Assembly: GCF_025024155.1 (NCBI RefSeq)
Contig: NW_026251830.1
Span: forward strand, 17,643 to 81,642
Reading direction: 5' to 3'
From: Gamsiella multidivaricata
Taxonomy: Eukaryota; Mortierellomycota; Mortierellomycetes; Mortierellales; Mortierellaceae
DNA length: 64,000 bases
A program made the position numbers and the translations under genes. Within the stretch, counting starts at the first letter, position 1, and every line of letters starts with the position of its first letter. Under the pieces are notes generated by a model. That model did no database searches. It was not told the DNA's origin and saw only the letters and a list, made by a program, of their open reading frames with translations. Of the stretch, positions 23,026 to 33,994 are shown piece after piece.

Positions 23026-25346
23026 ATGCTGACGCTCTCGGCGTCCCTCCGACAGCACGGAGCATCATGGACTGGCGCACGCAGCCGTCAGGGGAAATCG
23101 CACGAGGATTTGCGAGTGTTGGTCTTTTTTCAACAGATCAGATCATGGGTGAAGGATTGGAGGTGCGGTCGTGGTCCTTCCTTCGCAAGCAGCAACGAGT
23201 CAAAGGGCCATCCAGACAATGGTTTCATGATTTCCAGTCCTGGATCACAGGCGACGATCACCGGCGTAGCTTTATCAGCCAGTGGATTGCAGCAGAACGA
23301 TGCAGGATAGGCGAGTGCGCACACGACTGCCCTCGCTGTGTTGACCAAGTTGTACCCCCGCCACAACAAGAAATCCTGCGAGAGGTGATAGGGCCCCTCA
23401 CGGAGACCGAGGACAGACAAGCGAGGCGTACTGCTGAGGATGCTTTGCATACGTACAATATCGCGGTCCGACTCAAGGAATATAGACAGCGACAGCGACG
23501 TGAAAAATATAATGGCATGGATGAGGACCAGAAGGTACATGAAATGGAAAAAGCAGCACTCAAGGACATGGATTCACAGCCAACTACCATTCAGGATGCG
23601 GCAGCGCTCGCGTCCTTGGCTCCACCAGCACAAATGATCGATTTCCCATGGGTTGATATTGACCAGGAGACATGGCAAACGATCCGTGAGACTCGATGGA
23701 GGATCCCGCCTGGGCTGGAGGCAATTGTCCTTTATTCGGATGGATCAGTGAAGAACGCTGGCTCGGACACAGTCAGCCAATCGTTCGGTAGTGCCTATAG
23801 ATGCGTCGACGGCTCATTTCAGACGGCTATCTGTGGTACAACGACGGATTACGCATCATCCACCAAAGCAGAACTGGTGGGTCTGCTCGCGACAATTCTG
23901 TGCTGTCCCCGGGATCGCAACGCCATTATTCATATCGACAATAGAGCAGCGGTCCAACAGTTTGCGGCGTTAGTTAAGAATCGACATACAACTACTCCAC
24001 GACGGCGGTTGAGAGCAGCATATGCCAACTGGTGGGCTGTGATCTACGAGGCGTACGCGCAGCAGGGCAGCAAAGTAAATGTTCAGTGGGTTAAAGGACA
24101 CAGTGGCGATACTGGAAATGAGGCCGCCGACGAACTGGCGGACAACGCACACGACAGTGGGCGACGGCCATGGCAACTGAACACACAATATTTCACGAGC
24201 ATGAAGACACATACGACTTTCTGTGGTCAGCCAGCGGAGGACGACATTCGACAATTGATCAAGCATCAGTCTGCAGCCAGAAACCATCATGCATGGACTT
24301 GTCAACAACGAACGAAACAATTTATTCAGCAGTGGGAAGAAGTGGAGTGGCGATCCAGCCTTGCTATAATACATGAGAAAAATCCGCCAGGGAGTTTTTT
24401 CACCAGCCTTGCGGATTGCAACCATCGATCCCACAGGATCAAGAAAATCCATGGTATGCTGCCAACCATGCAGTACATGCACAGGTGGAAGCCGAATCTG
24501 TATACCACAGACAGATGCCAAGTGTGCCTTACCATGGTGGAGGATGCCCAGCACCTCTGGGTCTGCAGAGTCACACAGAACAGACGACAGGAAGAATGAA
24601 GAAAGACACTAGATGGGGTTCTAAGTCTTGGACGCACCTTGGTAGATAAGGCGAGGAAAAAGTGGTTGTGCGACATGGAGGAGGCAATCAAGGATGGTCG
24701 ACAATTCACACGCACCGAACCGAGTTTTACCCCGTGCGAGTTAGACACCCTTTGGTGGAGTCTGCGTGATATCCGGGGAGTGGAAACGATGGTGGATACG
24801 CGAGATGATGACTGGATAAGGCTGCTGGAGGAGCGGCGAGACAGGGACAATGGTGGCGAGGACAGAGAGAATGTCCATGAGGAAGAAGGAGAAGGAGTGA
24901 GCAGTCAAGAAAACGTACAGCAGGCAGCACCGCCTACCAGGCTATGGACAACGACAGACATATACCACGGGCTCGTACCAAAGTTCCTGACAACGGATTG
25001 GGCGCTACTCTTGAAGACGTCGAAGAGCATCGCGGCTTACCTGGTTGGACGTTTTGTAGAACGAGTTGAGGCTTTTGGCCGAGAGGAGTTATGGAAAGAG
25101 CGATGTAGTGCCACAGTGGCATGGGAAAAGTCCGAGGGCATATGCACGAGGATGAAGAAAGCCGGGGTCCAGGTAGGAGGTGAGGCCCAGGGCTTTGTGA
25201 GACAACAGCCCCAAGAGGAGGTTACGACAGCGGCGAGGAGGAGAGCAGACAGCCGCTTGGTGGACCATCTCCAGGGAAAGGTGGTGTTGAACGAGATGGA
25301 GAGAGGAAGGAGGATAAAATTCATATTGGCCCGTGATCTTGACTAG
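23026..25346 (+). pseudogene. LINE ORF2 C-terminal part: RNase H, CCHC zinc finger, C-terminal domain
   Basis: One frame runs through the element, broken by a single TGA at 24597-24599. The reading resumes in the same frame to 25346. The RNase H domain shows LYSDGSVKNAG, TKAELVGLLATI, IIHIDNRAAVQQF and VQWVKGHSGDTGNEAADELAD, giving the Asp-Glu-Asp-Asp set. A C-x2-C-x8-H-x3-C finger (CQVC ... HLWVC) follows. The homologous LINE at 57316 has Trp where this copy has TGA, so the stop is most simply TGG to TGA. The start is set by 5' truncation, not by a start codon. Confidence 0.9.
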
Positions 25347-25600
25347 GAGAGGACCCATCGGACCCGACAGGTTGCGTAGCGGTTTTGGGCCCCGGCTCAA
25401 GTATTAGAAACCATACGACTCAGAATGTGCACCATAGGTATATGGTTCCTCATTTTACATTAGTTTAGTGGGGGCCTCTTGATAGCTATCTTTAGGTAAC
25501 TATCGGCCGGCTGACAGTCCAAGCCGAGGCTTGGACAATGCAGCCTGTGGCACGCCTGCACGCCTGGGGGGATCTGGCGTCAATAAAAAAAAAAAAAAAA
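23026..25600 (+). mobile_element. 5'-truncated LINE (non-LTR retrotransposon) with 19-bp target-site duplication
   Basis: It is 2575 bp ending in 16 A. Direct repeats gtgcaatgcaggtgtcggc flank it at 23007-23025 and 25601-25619. It lies in the XPG-I codons of the composite nuclease gene, in opposite orientation. It carries the 3' part of ORF2 (RNase H, zinc finger, C-terminal domain) but no reverse transcriptase core. The 3' UTR includes the hairpin gtccaagcc-ga-ggcttggac (about 25517-25536), also present in the short copy at 18921-19073. Confidence 0.95.
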
Positions 25601-26129
25601 GTGCAATGCAGGTGTCGGCCTCGGTCCTGCAAGTGCAGACATAAAACCCTTTTTCTTGTAAGGCATCCCGGAGTGTCAGCTTGGCAGCCTTATCAAATCT
25701 ATATAAATCACGGAGGCCCTTCTTGATCTTCGTTACCACGCTCTTCGAGGTCCATTGGCGGTTCGACGACTTCGTGCTCATGACTTTCAAGTTCGCCTGC
25801 AACTTCTTGAAGTCCGCTGTCAGTCTGTTCTTTCGCCTGATGTGCTCGCTCCGCTTCTGCTGTGATGGCTTCTGCTGGGATGGAGCACCATCGATGTGAA
25901 TCGTACATTGCGCAAGGGTAAAGTCCTTTGCCAAATGCGCTGCCACTGCGAGACCGACAGTTCGGACCTTGCTTGGGTCGTAATCATCCGTGATCTGGCG
26001 AACGAGGGATCCATAAAACGCGCCGAAGAGGTCAACCTCAATAGCTTGGTTCTGGTAATCTTGAGGATCCGCGGCAACTGGATCCAAACCGCGCTTCTTC
26101 AGAGTACTGTAAAAGCCTCTTATGCCCAT

Positions 26130-27599
26130 GCTGTGATCACTATGGTGGGTTGATAGCTTAGCAGTGTTAGTGAAGCTCTCTCGTAAGGACGCTGAAGATA
26201 TGGAAGGATAGGCTTGGAGGGTACATTACCTTTTCTACAGACGTATGGTATCTAGTGTGAAGGTGTATATGGATGGCGAACTGCGGGCGAAGAGCGATGA
26301 GGAGAAAGGATGATGAACGAAAGGTAGAAAAAGGTAGGAAAAGGTGCGAGAAGATGGTTGTGAACTGTGTGGCAGGCTGAAAAGGTGAAAGAAAAGTGTG
26401 GCGAAGAGAACTGTGAAGTGTGTGGCAGAATACTTATAGGCGAGAAGCAATATCTGCTTTCCACAATAAAAAAGGATTTACCACAATAAAAAAAGGCTTT
26501 ACTACAATAAAAAAAGGCTTTACTACAATAAAAAATGGCTTTACTACAATAAAAAAAGGCTTTACCACAATAAAAAATGCTTTGATAAAGAGCCATCGCA
26601 CTGATGGATGTTGGTTGCTTGACACGAAGCGCGATCAGTGTTGTACAAGTAGCTTTGCCACGGCCTGACACAGATGTTCACCCACATCGCCATCATCGCT
26701 GTTTCCAACGTACGCGAGGCAGGCGCAAATCCAGATAGGTCGCTAGGGATGCAATGGAGGGTAGGGAAACCAGTCAGGTAGTGCGGTCAACCTTCAAAGT
26801 TTGAAGGACTAAAGCCTATGGAAACTTTTGCTCGATGGTGGTCTGGGATTGTGATATGGTAAACTTGAATCATTTAGCTGGTCTCGTAAAATTGCTATTA
26901 AATTACGGGGAAAAGCATCGCCCCAGAATAAAAGAATAAACGGTCTGGTTCGAACCAGTTTCTTCTTCACATATATATCTTGTATCGCATCTTGCATTCG
27001 TCCAGATTGTCCGGGTAACACCGCATTATCGACAGGTATTGACTACCGTCGTCAGCAACCCACACAACGAGATACAATCAACAGGGACTGCCAAGCTTGA
27101 TTATTCGCCACCTTTGCACTGTCAATTGCAACGTTTCCCCGACCCCCCGTCGTCTCATTGAGCATCCGTCATCGGCGTACCATCGTCAAACGGCATTATC
27201 CCTTACTCTGTAAACCGGGCAAAAATGTGGTCTAAATTTATACGTGAATAGTACGAAAACACCTTTCTCTCCTTATTTACAAAAAAAAACATTGATGTTG
27301 ACCCCCCTCCCCCCTGTTAACATGAAAAAGAGAAACTAGACGGAGATCGTTATCGACATCTACTTTTTTCCCCATCCCTTCATCATTCGCATTAAGTGGA
27401 TGCAACAATGAAAAATGTCTCATCAATTCAGACGCCTCCCACTCATTCAAGCGTGGGATTAGTGACAATGTTGTCGGAACCCACAAAAAACAAAGATGGG
27501 CAAATTCCTCATTCTGATCCCTCTCTTTTGCACTCAGAAGTGATAACAGAGGGCAAATATCGTGAATAAGAGAGGTTAAGGAGCAACCTTCATAAATAA
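26130..27599. other. Upstream region of the composite nuclease gene
   Basis: It holds the presumed promoter of the nuclease gene and the tandem repeat listed at 26457-26584. Beyond that come AT-rich sequence and ORFs of up to 121 codons with no recognisable domain. No gene is supported. Confidence 0.4.
26457..26584. repeat. Tandem repeat, about 6 units of 20-21 bp
   Basis: The unit is close to ctttaccacaataaaaaaagg, with small differences (cc/ct, length of the A run) between copies. It sits about 330 bp upstream of the nuclease start. It has no spacers, so it is a minisatellite and not a CRISPR array. Confidence 0.9.
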
Positions 27600-27795
27600 A
27601 ATTGTCTCCAAAAATGCCCCATTTAGCTAAACAGATCCTCATATTTATTTCCTTCCATTTTCGTCTAGTTTATTTTACTTTTGTGTTAATACATTCCGAT
27701 CTAAAGGACCCTGCACAGCGAACCAGTAAGTGACCGAAGCACGCCCTCGCCGAAGTCCTATTCGCGTGATATCTTCTATTGTAAATAGAACTAAC
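27600..27795 (-). repeat. 3' flank of the helicase pseudogene, repeated at 63663-63813
   Basis: About 150 bp of this stretch (minus strand) match 63663-63813 (plus strand) at high identity. A block of about 31 bp is present only here, and matches resume on both sides. It lies just downstream of the PIF1-like helicase remnant, so it is probably the 3' region of that mobile element. Confidence 0.8.
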
Positions 27796-27819
27796 TAGCA
27801 GAACTGCGCGTGGCATACG

Positions 27820-30056
27820 TCACGGGTCCGAGACGAAAAATCCATTTTCGACCAAAACCTTGAGGTTGTCTCGGTGTTTGCAACGCGAGAAGCTGACATA
27901 CAGCTGCCCGGCGCCAAAGTCGTGCTGAGGAAGGTAAACACCAACGTGGTCAAGTGTTTGTCCTCGCGCCTTGTTAATGGTCATGGCAAACGCAGGCTTG
28001 ACAAGAAACTGGATCCTAATGAACTTGATTGGCGTAGATCCGTCGCCCAGGGTTGTGAGAGGTATGTGCGGAATAAGCACCGTTCGATTCTTGAAGTCAC
28101 CCTTAAGAATCCCGGCATTGATGTATTTCCGATGGAGTGCTCGAACAATCAGACGGGCCCCATTGCAGAGACCGGATTTGCCGTCCATGGTTCGAAGGAG
28201 AATGATAGGCTGGTCCACCTTTAACAGCAACTCGTGGGGAGGCATACCTGGAGGATTGAGAGAATCCAGGTATTCTACAGGATACGCGGCGCCGTTGACA
28301 TCATCCGCTACTTTATCCTGGCTGCGGTAAACCTGTCTCTCCCCTTGACCCCCACTAAAAACCATCTGGGTTGCCATGGCATTGACTCTGTCAACGTTGG
28401 CATTCAGTGTCGTCAGTATAGCCCGACCTTCCAAAAGGGCTGGCTGCAAGGGGGCGGTCTCACTGTCGAGGTAAATCTCCCTGATGAACTGCTTTTCGGG
28501 AGGGTTGTCCTTGGTGACGGGGCCGGGTGGGTTGAAGACAAACTGGTCTGGAATCATGACCAAATCATCGTAGAGTCCTGGAGTCACTGTTGACTCCGTG
28601 CCATTGCCAATGTTGAGCAGCCATTGTGCAAAAGGCTGGTTGAGCGGATATCCCCCTACTCGCATGTTCTCTCTAAGGGACAATGTCTGTACGTGCGACC
28701 AGATCTTTCGAAAGCTCTTGAAGCAGGCATCTTCGATTTGGCTAAGGATTCTTCGAGGTACTACAGGCAAGACTTGAAGAAAGTCTCCTCCAAACACAAT
28801 GACTTTGCCACCAAATGGGATGGTTAGCTTCCGCATGATGTCTCGGAATGTGGCATCCATTACTTCGAGGATATGTCGGTGGTGCATCGGCGCCTCCTCT
28901 CAAAAGATGGCTTCTGCTTTTTGAATCCTTTTTGCCATTCTTGACTCCACAGGAATACTGCACGTTGAGCTTTCCATGATCTGGAACGGGATTTTGAAAG
29001 TCGAGCGGGCTGCGTGACTTCCTGTCAGGACCTGAGCAGCAATTCCACATGAGGGCAACTACGATCACGTCCTTCTCGCGCCTTCCTCGAATGCAGGCAA
29101 TCAAAATGTTGCACAAAAAAGACTTGCCCGTCCTTCATGGTCTATCAATAAAGAACATCTTTATCGCACCTTCGTCCTTGTTACCCAGCGCTGCTGTGAT
29201 TGCAGCGTACAGCGCCTATTGATCGTCGTTGCAGAGGTCCAAGTCATGAGCCGCCTTAGTTGCAAGTGCCTCAGTGTCGATTTCTGCATATTATCCAAGC
29301 TCGTCATTGTTGGGTTGGCGATTGATGAGGTTGCGAAAGTCTCGAGGCATCTCTTTGTATACAGCCAGACTGGTCCCAGCTCCTTTCAAAACCCTGTTGA
29401 CGTGAAACAGTGCAGTACTCCTGGCGTCCTCTTCACCGTTCGGGCGATCCCCAGCATGATACAGAGAACCCTCAGGAAGGTCTTTGGCAAAAGCTTGCCA
29501 CAGTTCAAGAGGGTTGGACGGGCTGCAAAGATGCAAAATCATGGTAAAAAGACATCGCAACGCCGCCGGACTTTGGTGACCTGCAGCCTCCTCAGGGCAT
29601 CGGCGCCATTCTAAACCATCCTCCAGCAACCCACGCGCATTGGCGGCCCCCCAGTAAGTGGCGTAAATCTCTCCTGTGTACAGGTTCTTGCGAAGATTTT
29701 TGGAACTGGTTGCTCCTCTAACGTGCTAACGTGCAGGAGCAAAAGGCGTAAGCAGTACCGACCGCGATCGACTTTATTCGCGAAGTTCGGGGTCGCATAG
29801 TGCAGTCAGCCGATAGTATTCGAGACTCCGTTTCATCTGGCGATCCAAGCATGACCGCTATTACCCCATGTGTAGTGCTTGGAGATCTCGGAGTAGAAGC
29901 ACTGTCTGGCCTCCGAATGGCACCTGTTCAACTTAAACCATGCCATGAGGCTCGTACCGTTGTTTCTTTCCTCCAATATTGTCGCTGGAGGCTGCCGACC
30001 GTTGAAAATAATATTGTGCCTGTCCTCAACGTGAACCTGCAATCGTACGATGTTTG
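27820..30056 (-). pseudogene. Helitron-type PIF1 helicase, degenerate
   Basis: The C-terminal 355 codons (28887-27820) are open and carry helicase motifs: VIVFGGDFLQVLPVVPRR, LSLRENMRV, and AFAMTINKARGQTLDHVGVY with QLYVSFSRC. Upstream, homology continues in several frames: the Walker A region has decayed (FFID-R-P-stop-RTGK where GPGGTGK is expected), a Trp codon of the EEAPMHHRH motif is now TGA, and further 5' are GLLEDGLEWRRC and LQVHVEDRHNIIFNG. These blocks and their order are those of the helicase half of Helitron Rep/Hel proteins. No Rep (HUH) domain was found. Frameshifts, stops and G-to-A changes make it a pseudogene. Confidence 0.85.
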
Positions 30057-31379
30057 AGGCGTGACCTTGCAGTGGGGAGGCAAAAAATCCTCAAGAGAGC
30101 CTCACAGGCGGATATGCATCTGGAATTGCAAATATGTATCTAGAATTGCGGAATTCTAGGATTTCGTCCACGTCTTTCGAGGCATCGCCATTCTCGGGAG
30201 CGATAGCCATGTTGGCTCGGTCAGGAGGTATTTTACTACCGATATGGACGTGCAGATCTCCACATTATTTAAAGTTTAAGGTTTGAAGGAAAGAGAGACA
30301 AGCGAGCATGCGACAGAGAGACAAGCGAGCATGCGACAGAGAGACAAGCGAGCATGCGACAGAGAGAAAGAACGTATACATATTTAGGCTACCGGGATCT
30401 AGAGAAAAAGAGAGTGAGGATACAGTGCGAAGCGTAAATCCATTAGGGGTGTGCTTAATGCTAATCTTCATGACATGGGAAAATACTTTGCCTTCAACTT
30501 ATTCAGTCTTATAGTGTGGATAATATGGTTCACAGTTTGGTAAAATAGTTTTATTGTGCAGTACTTTTGTATTCTTGCTTCTTGCACCGCCGACTCTTGC
30601 TTCATGCATCAAAAACTGGGTTCGTCAGCAATTATGATACATCTTAGGCGTTCAGGATCTCTTCCTGGTACGCCGATTCGATTAATGCAATGGCCTTAAG
30701 GCGTGACCGATCCTGAACATACAACGTCGAACATCCATGTCTGTGTATGGGGGGCAGAGGTAGTGAAGTTTGGAATGAGATCAGTTAAATCAGTGTGCAC
30801 CCGAGCAAGCACGCGTTGTAGTCATTGCGATGCGATGCGACGCGACATAAGAGAGGAGACTAGAACCAACAGGTAGTAATTCAGGGGCATGATACTTTCA
30901 AAAGACAACTGACACCGAATTGTAGCAGGTTTAGGGGCTAACACACATAGAATACCAGACACGATACTGTAGTCGCGGATAATGTATGCGGGTGCAGAAT
31001 GCTTGAAGACGACACGCGTGCTGCTCGCTTCGATCCATGTCGATAGGAAATGGTGCCATACGCGCTCACACCAACCGAAGGAGACAAAAAAACAGGCCTC
31101 TATAATTTTTGTTCATGGCTTCATATCCTGCCGACATAAACATGCGTCTGAAGATTGTACGCACTATAAATTACAATCCAGTCCTTCCAAGTGCAGTAAT
31201 GCGCCATCAAAGGCAGCCGGCGATACCTTCGTCAGATATATTTACTCTTCTAATTCTTTATCACAAGGAAGCGTCCTTCCTTGTTATCCTCTAGCTTTGC
31301 TATTCGTTTTTCATGCATCTCTATATCCGCCCAAACAACCTACCTTAGTAGAGACGAACATCGTCCCAAACACTGCACT
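30057..31379. other. Gene-poor stretch with a minisatellite
   Basis: It contains the tandem repeat at 30292-30366 and otherwise AT-rich sequence with short ORFs. No gene is supported. Confidence 0.4.
30292..30366. repeat. Tandem repeat, 3 perfect 23-bp units
   Basis: The units begin agagagacaagcgagcatgc and are 23 bp long, directly adjacent, with a partial fourth copy. No spacers are present. Confidence 0.9.
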
Positions 31380-31877
31380 TTCATAACCTCCGACGGCAAC
31401 GCACATATTCACTCACACATCAGCTATGGGACCCCAGCAGACTCAAATGATGGGCGACCCTCGGGCACAGAATACTCAGCGGACAATGGCGGCACCAGTC
31501 CCTACATCATCCCTGTGTCTTATCAACAGCCATATGTTCAAAGCTCTCATCTACACCCAGTGCCCTCAGAGACGCCATTGAAACCTGAAATACAGTTTGT
31601 CAACCCTGTAACGATCATCGCTGCCGCGTCTCAGAACCCTGGACAGCTCTAAGCCGTGCACTACAGCTCTGGGGCCGTCGACTCGACGGCCACAACAAGC
31701 AATGATCAAGCGGCTGTCCAAATAGTTCATGCTTCCGCTATCGATACTGAAGCTGCCGCGACTATGAGGAAGAGACGCTGTGTGATGATAATATGTGTCC
31801 TCTGTGTCGCACTGACCCCCACTGTATTTATTCTCGGTGTTGTCTTTGGAGCTGTGCTAAAGAACCGACGACAGTAA
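31380..31877 (+). pseudogene. Decayed paralogue of the 15629-16753 membrane-protein gene
   Basis: The translation parallels the other gene: PVSYQQPYV (SLSYQQPYV there), PVTIIAAAS, QL-stop-AVHYSSG (QFQAVNYGP there), TTSNDQAAVQIVHAS (TTNNGKPAVDTVYAS), then a basic KRR and the membrane segment with ILGVVFGAVLKN (ILGVVLGVVVKN). A TAA at 31650-31652 sits where the paralogue has Gln. The frame ends right after the membrane segment, so the Ser/Thr stalk and the cysteine module are missing. It is on the opposite strand to the parent-like gene. Confidence 0.75.
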
Positions 31878-33521
31878 AATCCATATGATGGATATTCGCC
31901 ATCTCGGACTGAAGGCTGGCATATGTGCTGAGCAGCAGCAGTAGTAGCATAACAACAGGACAACAGGAGCAGCAATAAAGTAACATCCTTATGAGAGGCG
32001 AATACAGCTTGATGCACTGCAAATGTGGCGATGATATGGTATGTAACACTCATTGGACGTCCAGCTGCGCTCTATGCGTTCTAGACCCAAGATCTCCATT
32101 TGGTTCAGCAAAAAAAAAAAACCTCAAGACGACAGGAACAAAAAACTGTGAATTGAGCGCTTAATAGCGTTAAGAGTAGATGTAGCCCCTTTTTGTGAAA
32201 CCCAATGCATGAGATGAGTGGGTGGCCATAGCCCACATGTGTTAAGGCGGTGCCTTCTAGGACACTCCAGATGTTTTGCTCAGAGCAAGGGACCTTGTTT
32301 TTCTTGCCGTACAATTGGCTCTCAGTAGCCGACGATGTCACTATATCGCGTACTACAGTCGATTAGAGTCATGGTACACTTTCTAGACTGGTCGTTACAA
32401 ATAAACCAATACAAAAGCTAGGGGCTCATCCGCACGGTAAACCGGATGTAGCGGCGGAATCAACGAGAAAAAGATGTGGAGGCACGACTTCATACCTGGA
32501 AAGTATGTTAGAGGGACTAGAGGAAGCTCTTTTTACTCTGAATCGACTTCCTCAACGGTGTTGTGTACCTGAAAAAACGCACTCGCACAACGCGGGAAAT
32601 CACCTTTCATTGAAATAGCAACAGGAGTCGCCATTTACGGTTACCAACGCCCTTACAACATCCATTATCCCTGAGAACTGGGGAACCCTGGTTTCTTCTC
32701 CAGTCCAGTCTTTCTAGTGAAAGTTGAATAAGTTTAATTGAAAAATATGTCTGCATGTAGCACCGCCACTGTCTGTACGCCTTGGCCTATCTAGCGAGGA
32801 GGAGTTTACGGGAGGAACCGTGGAGCCACGAGGCCAAGGGATGCACTGCTAAGAATAAGGTTGAGACTATTGGCTTTATTCACTGGCATGGGACGCACGT
32901 CAAAATACCATTGTTGACAGTCTGCAAAACCGATGTATAAATGATGTCTTTTGGGTTCACTCCACTGGTAACTGAAATATAAATTCCTATTCGTCCTGAA
33001 GTCGGATTAGAGAGCATGAAGATAAGATGAAGAAATAAAACGAGTAGGGCAGCAGAAAAAGTACAGGTTAATCGTTAATGAATGGAATTAATGCTAAATA
33101 CAATGAGGTCTTAGTACAAATGCCACTACACACCCAACTGGGCGAAGCAACTACTGAATCAGGAAAGTGCCTACACTCCTTTTTGCGAAAAAAATGCAAA
33201 CTCATTGATCATGCTTATATGTGTACGAATATGCCGCGAAAGTTCGACATACTTATTAATCGACGCAACGGAGGATGGAGCAAAAGATATTAAGAGATAT
33301 CGAAAAAGAAGAGGAAGACGGAATGAGGGCAAACAAACCCAGGGAAGGTGGTATTAGAAAAAAGAACATGGCCTCCGAGAGGGAACAGCGTCTACCTGGC
33401 CCAAGCACGTGCATATAAAGATCCTTTTTTATAACGATCTGTCCCTCGAGTCAATTGACTCTGCGAATCTATCAGACTAACTAGCAATGGTCTACTATCG
33501 CTGTCCTCACCACCAAAACGG
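31878..33521. other. Gene-poor stretch
   Basis: No supported gene. At 33365-33505 lies a repeat fragment (tgtccctcgagtcaattg ... tctactatcgctgtc) that reappears split around the LINE at 57240-57315 and 58710-58732. Confidence 0.4.
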
Positions 33522-33536
33522 AACCGATCCACAGTC

Positions 33537-33567
33537 TTTTTTTTTTATTAACATAAGTCCACATTGC
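33537..33567 (-). mobile_element. 31-bp LINE-tail insertion with 15-bp target-site duplication
   Basis: Ten T followed by attaacataagtccacattgc, flanked by direct repeats aaccgatccacagtc (33522-33536 and 33568-33582). The minus-strand reading (TTATGTTAAT plus poly-A) matches the 3' terminus of the LINE at 57316-58709. It is an extremely 5'-truncated retrotransposition product. Confidence 0.85.
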
Positions 33568-33994
33568 AACCGATCCACAGTCGCCAGTTGACAGGTCACA
33601 TTCCCCGGGCCTGCCCCTAGGGCCTGCGCAACAATTGCCACACCTCATCAGTGTGTTAAAAGCTGAAAACACCTTGTTACAAGAAGGGTATCTTCCCCAT
33701 CCCCTCCATAGTTGTCAACCGCCTCCTCCCTTGCAGGCAATCCAGCAGCGTCCGATCCGCTGCGTCTGGGTCAAGCACGGGGCCAGGGCAGCTCCCGTTT
33801 ACATGGTCAGCGAGTAATGCACCACACGGACATTGGTCATCGTCGCTGTCGCATATTTCACCAGAGTTCACTGTATATTTAGTTTAACAAGTGTACCTCC
33901 AGCTCACTATTATATTTAATACAAATAAATACCTAATCGGTGTGGTGTGTGGAGCCACATCTCTTTCTCACTTATTCTGAATCCCAAAAATATC

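Larger units (their letters stand above)
19446..26129 (-). pseudogene. Composite nuclease: XPG/FEN1-like PIN domain plus TnpB/Fanzor-like RuvC and zinc ribbon (broken)
   Basis: Coding blocks: 26129-25601; 22673-22154; 22055-21182; 21089-19728; 19634-19446. They join in frame to about 1157 residues once two insertions are removed. The N-terminal block starts MGIRGFYSTLKKRG and has the XPG-N region (IHIDGAPSQQK) and XPG-I acids (TEADTC, VVSADSDLLIY). A FEN1-like helix-hairpin segment follows (LGIVSKNDYTENIPGLG). The middle is Lys-rich. The C-terminal block has RuvC-I VVIGIDPGEVYT, the segment GLPSKHSALEKKFVGK, VGVHEYYASARCP, and a zinc ribbon (CPRDQC, YCRSCQMYFDRD, GSENIA). Damage: a LINE at 23026-25600, an LTR-like insert at 22675-23006, and TAA at 21346-21344 within a Gln-Ala run. 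The domain calls are solid; the biological role is unknown. It was probably functional recently, since the rest of the frame is clean. Confidence 0.8.

Noticed and set aside
26457..26584. Possible CRISPR array
   Set aside because: Units are directly adjacent without spacers, A-rich and imperfect, in a eukaryotic context; it is a minisatellite. The same applies to 30292-30366.
27277..27642. 121-codon minus-strand ORF
   Set aside because: It overlaps the repeated helicase flank, has no recognisable domain and shows no splice context; treated as chance.
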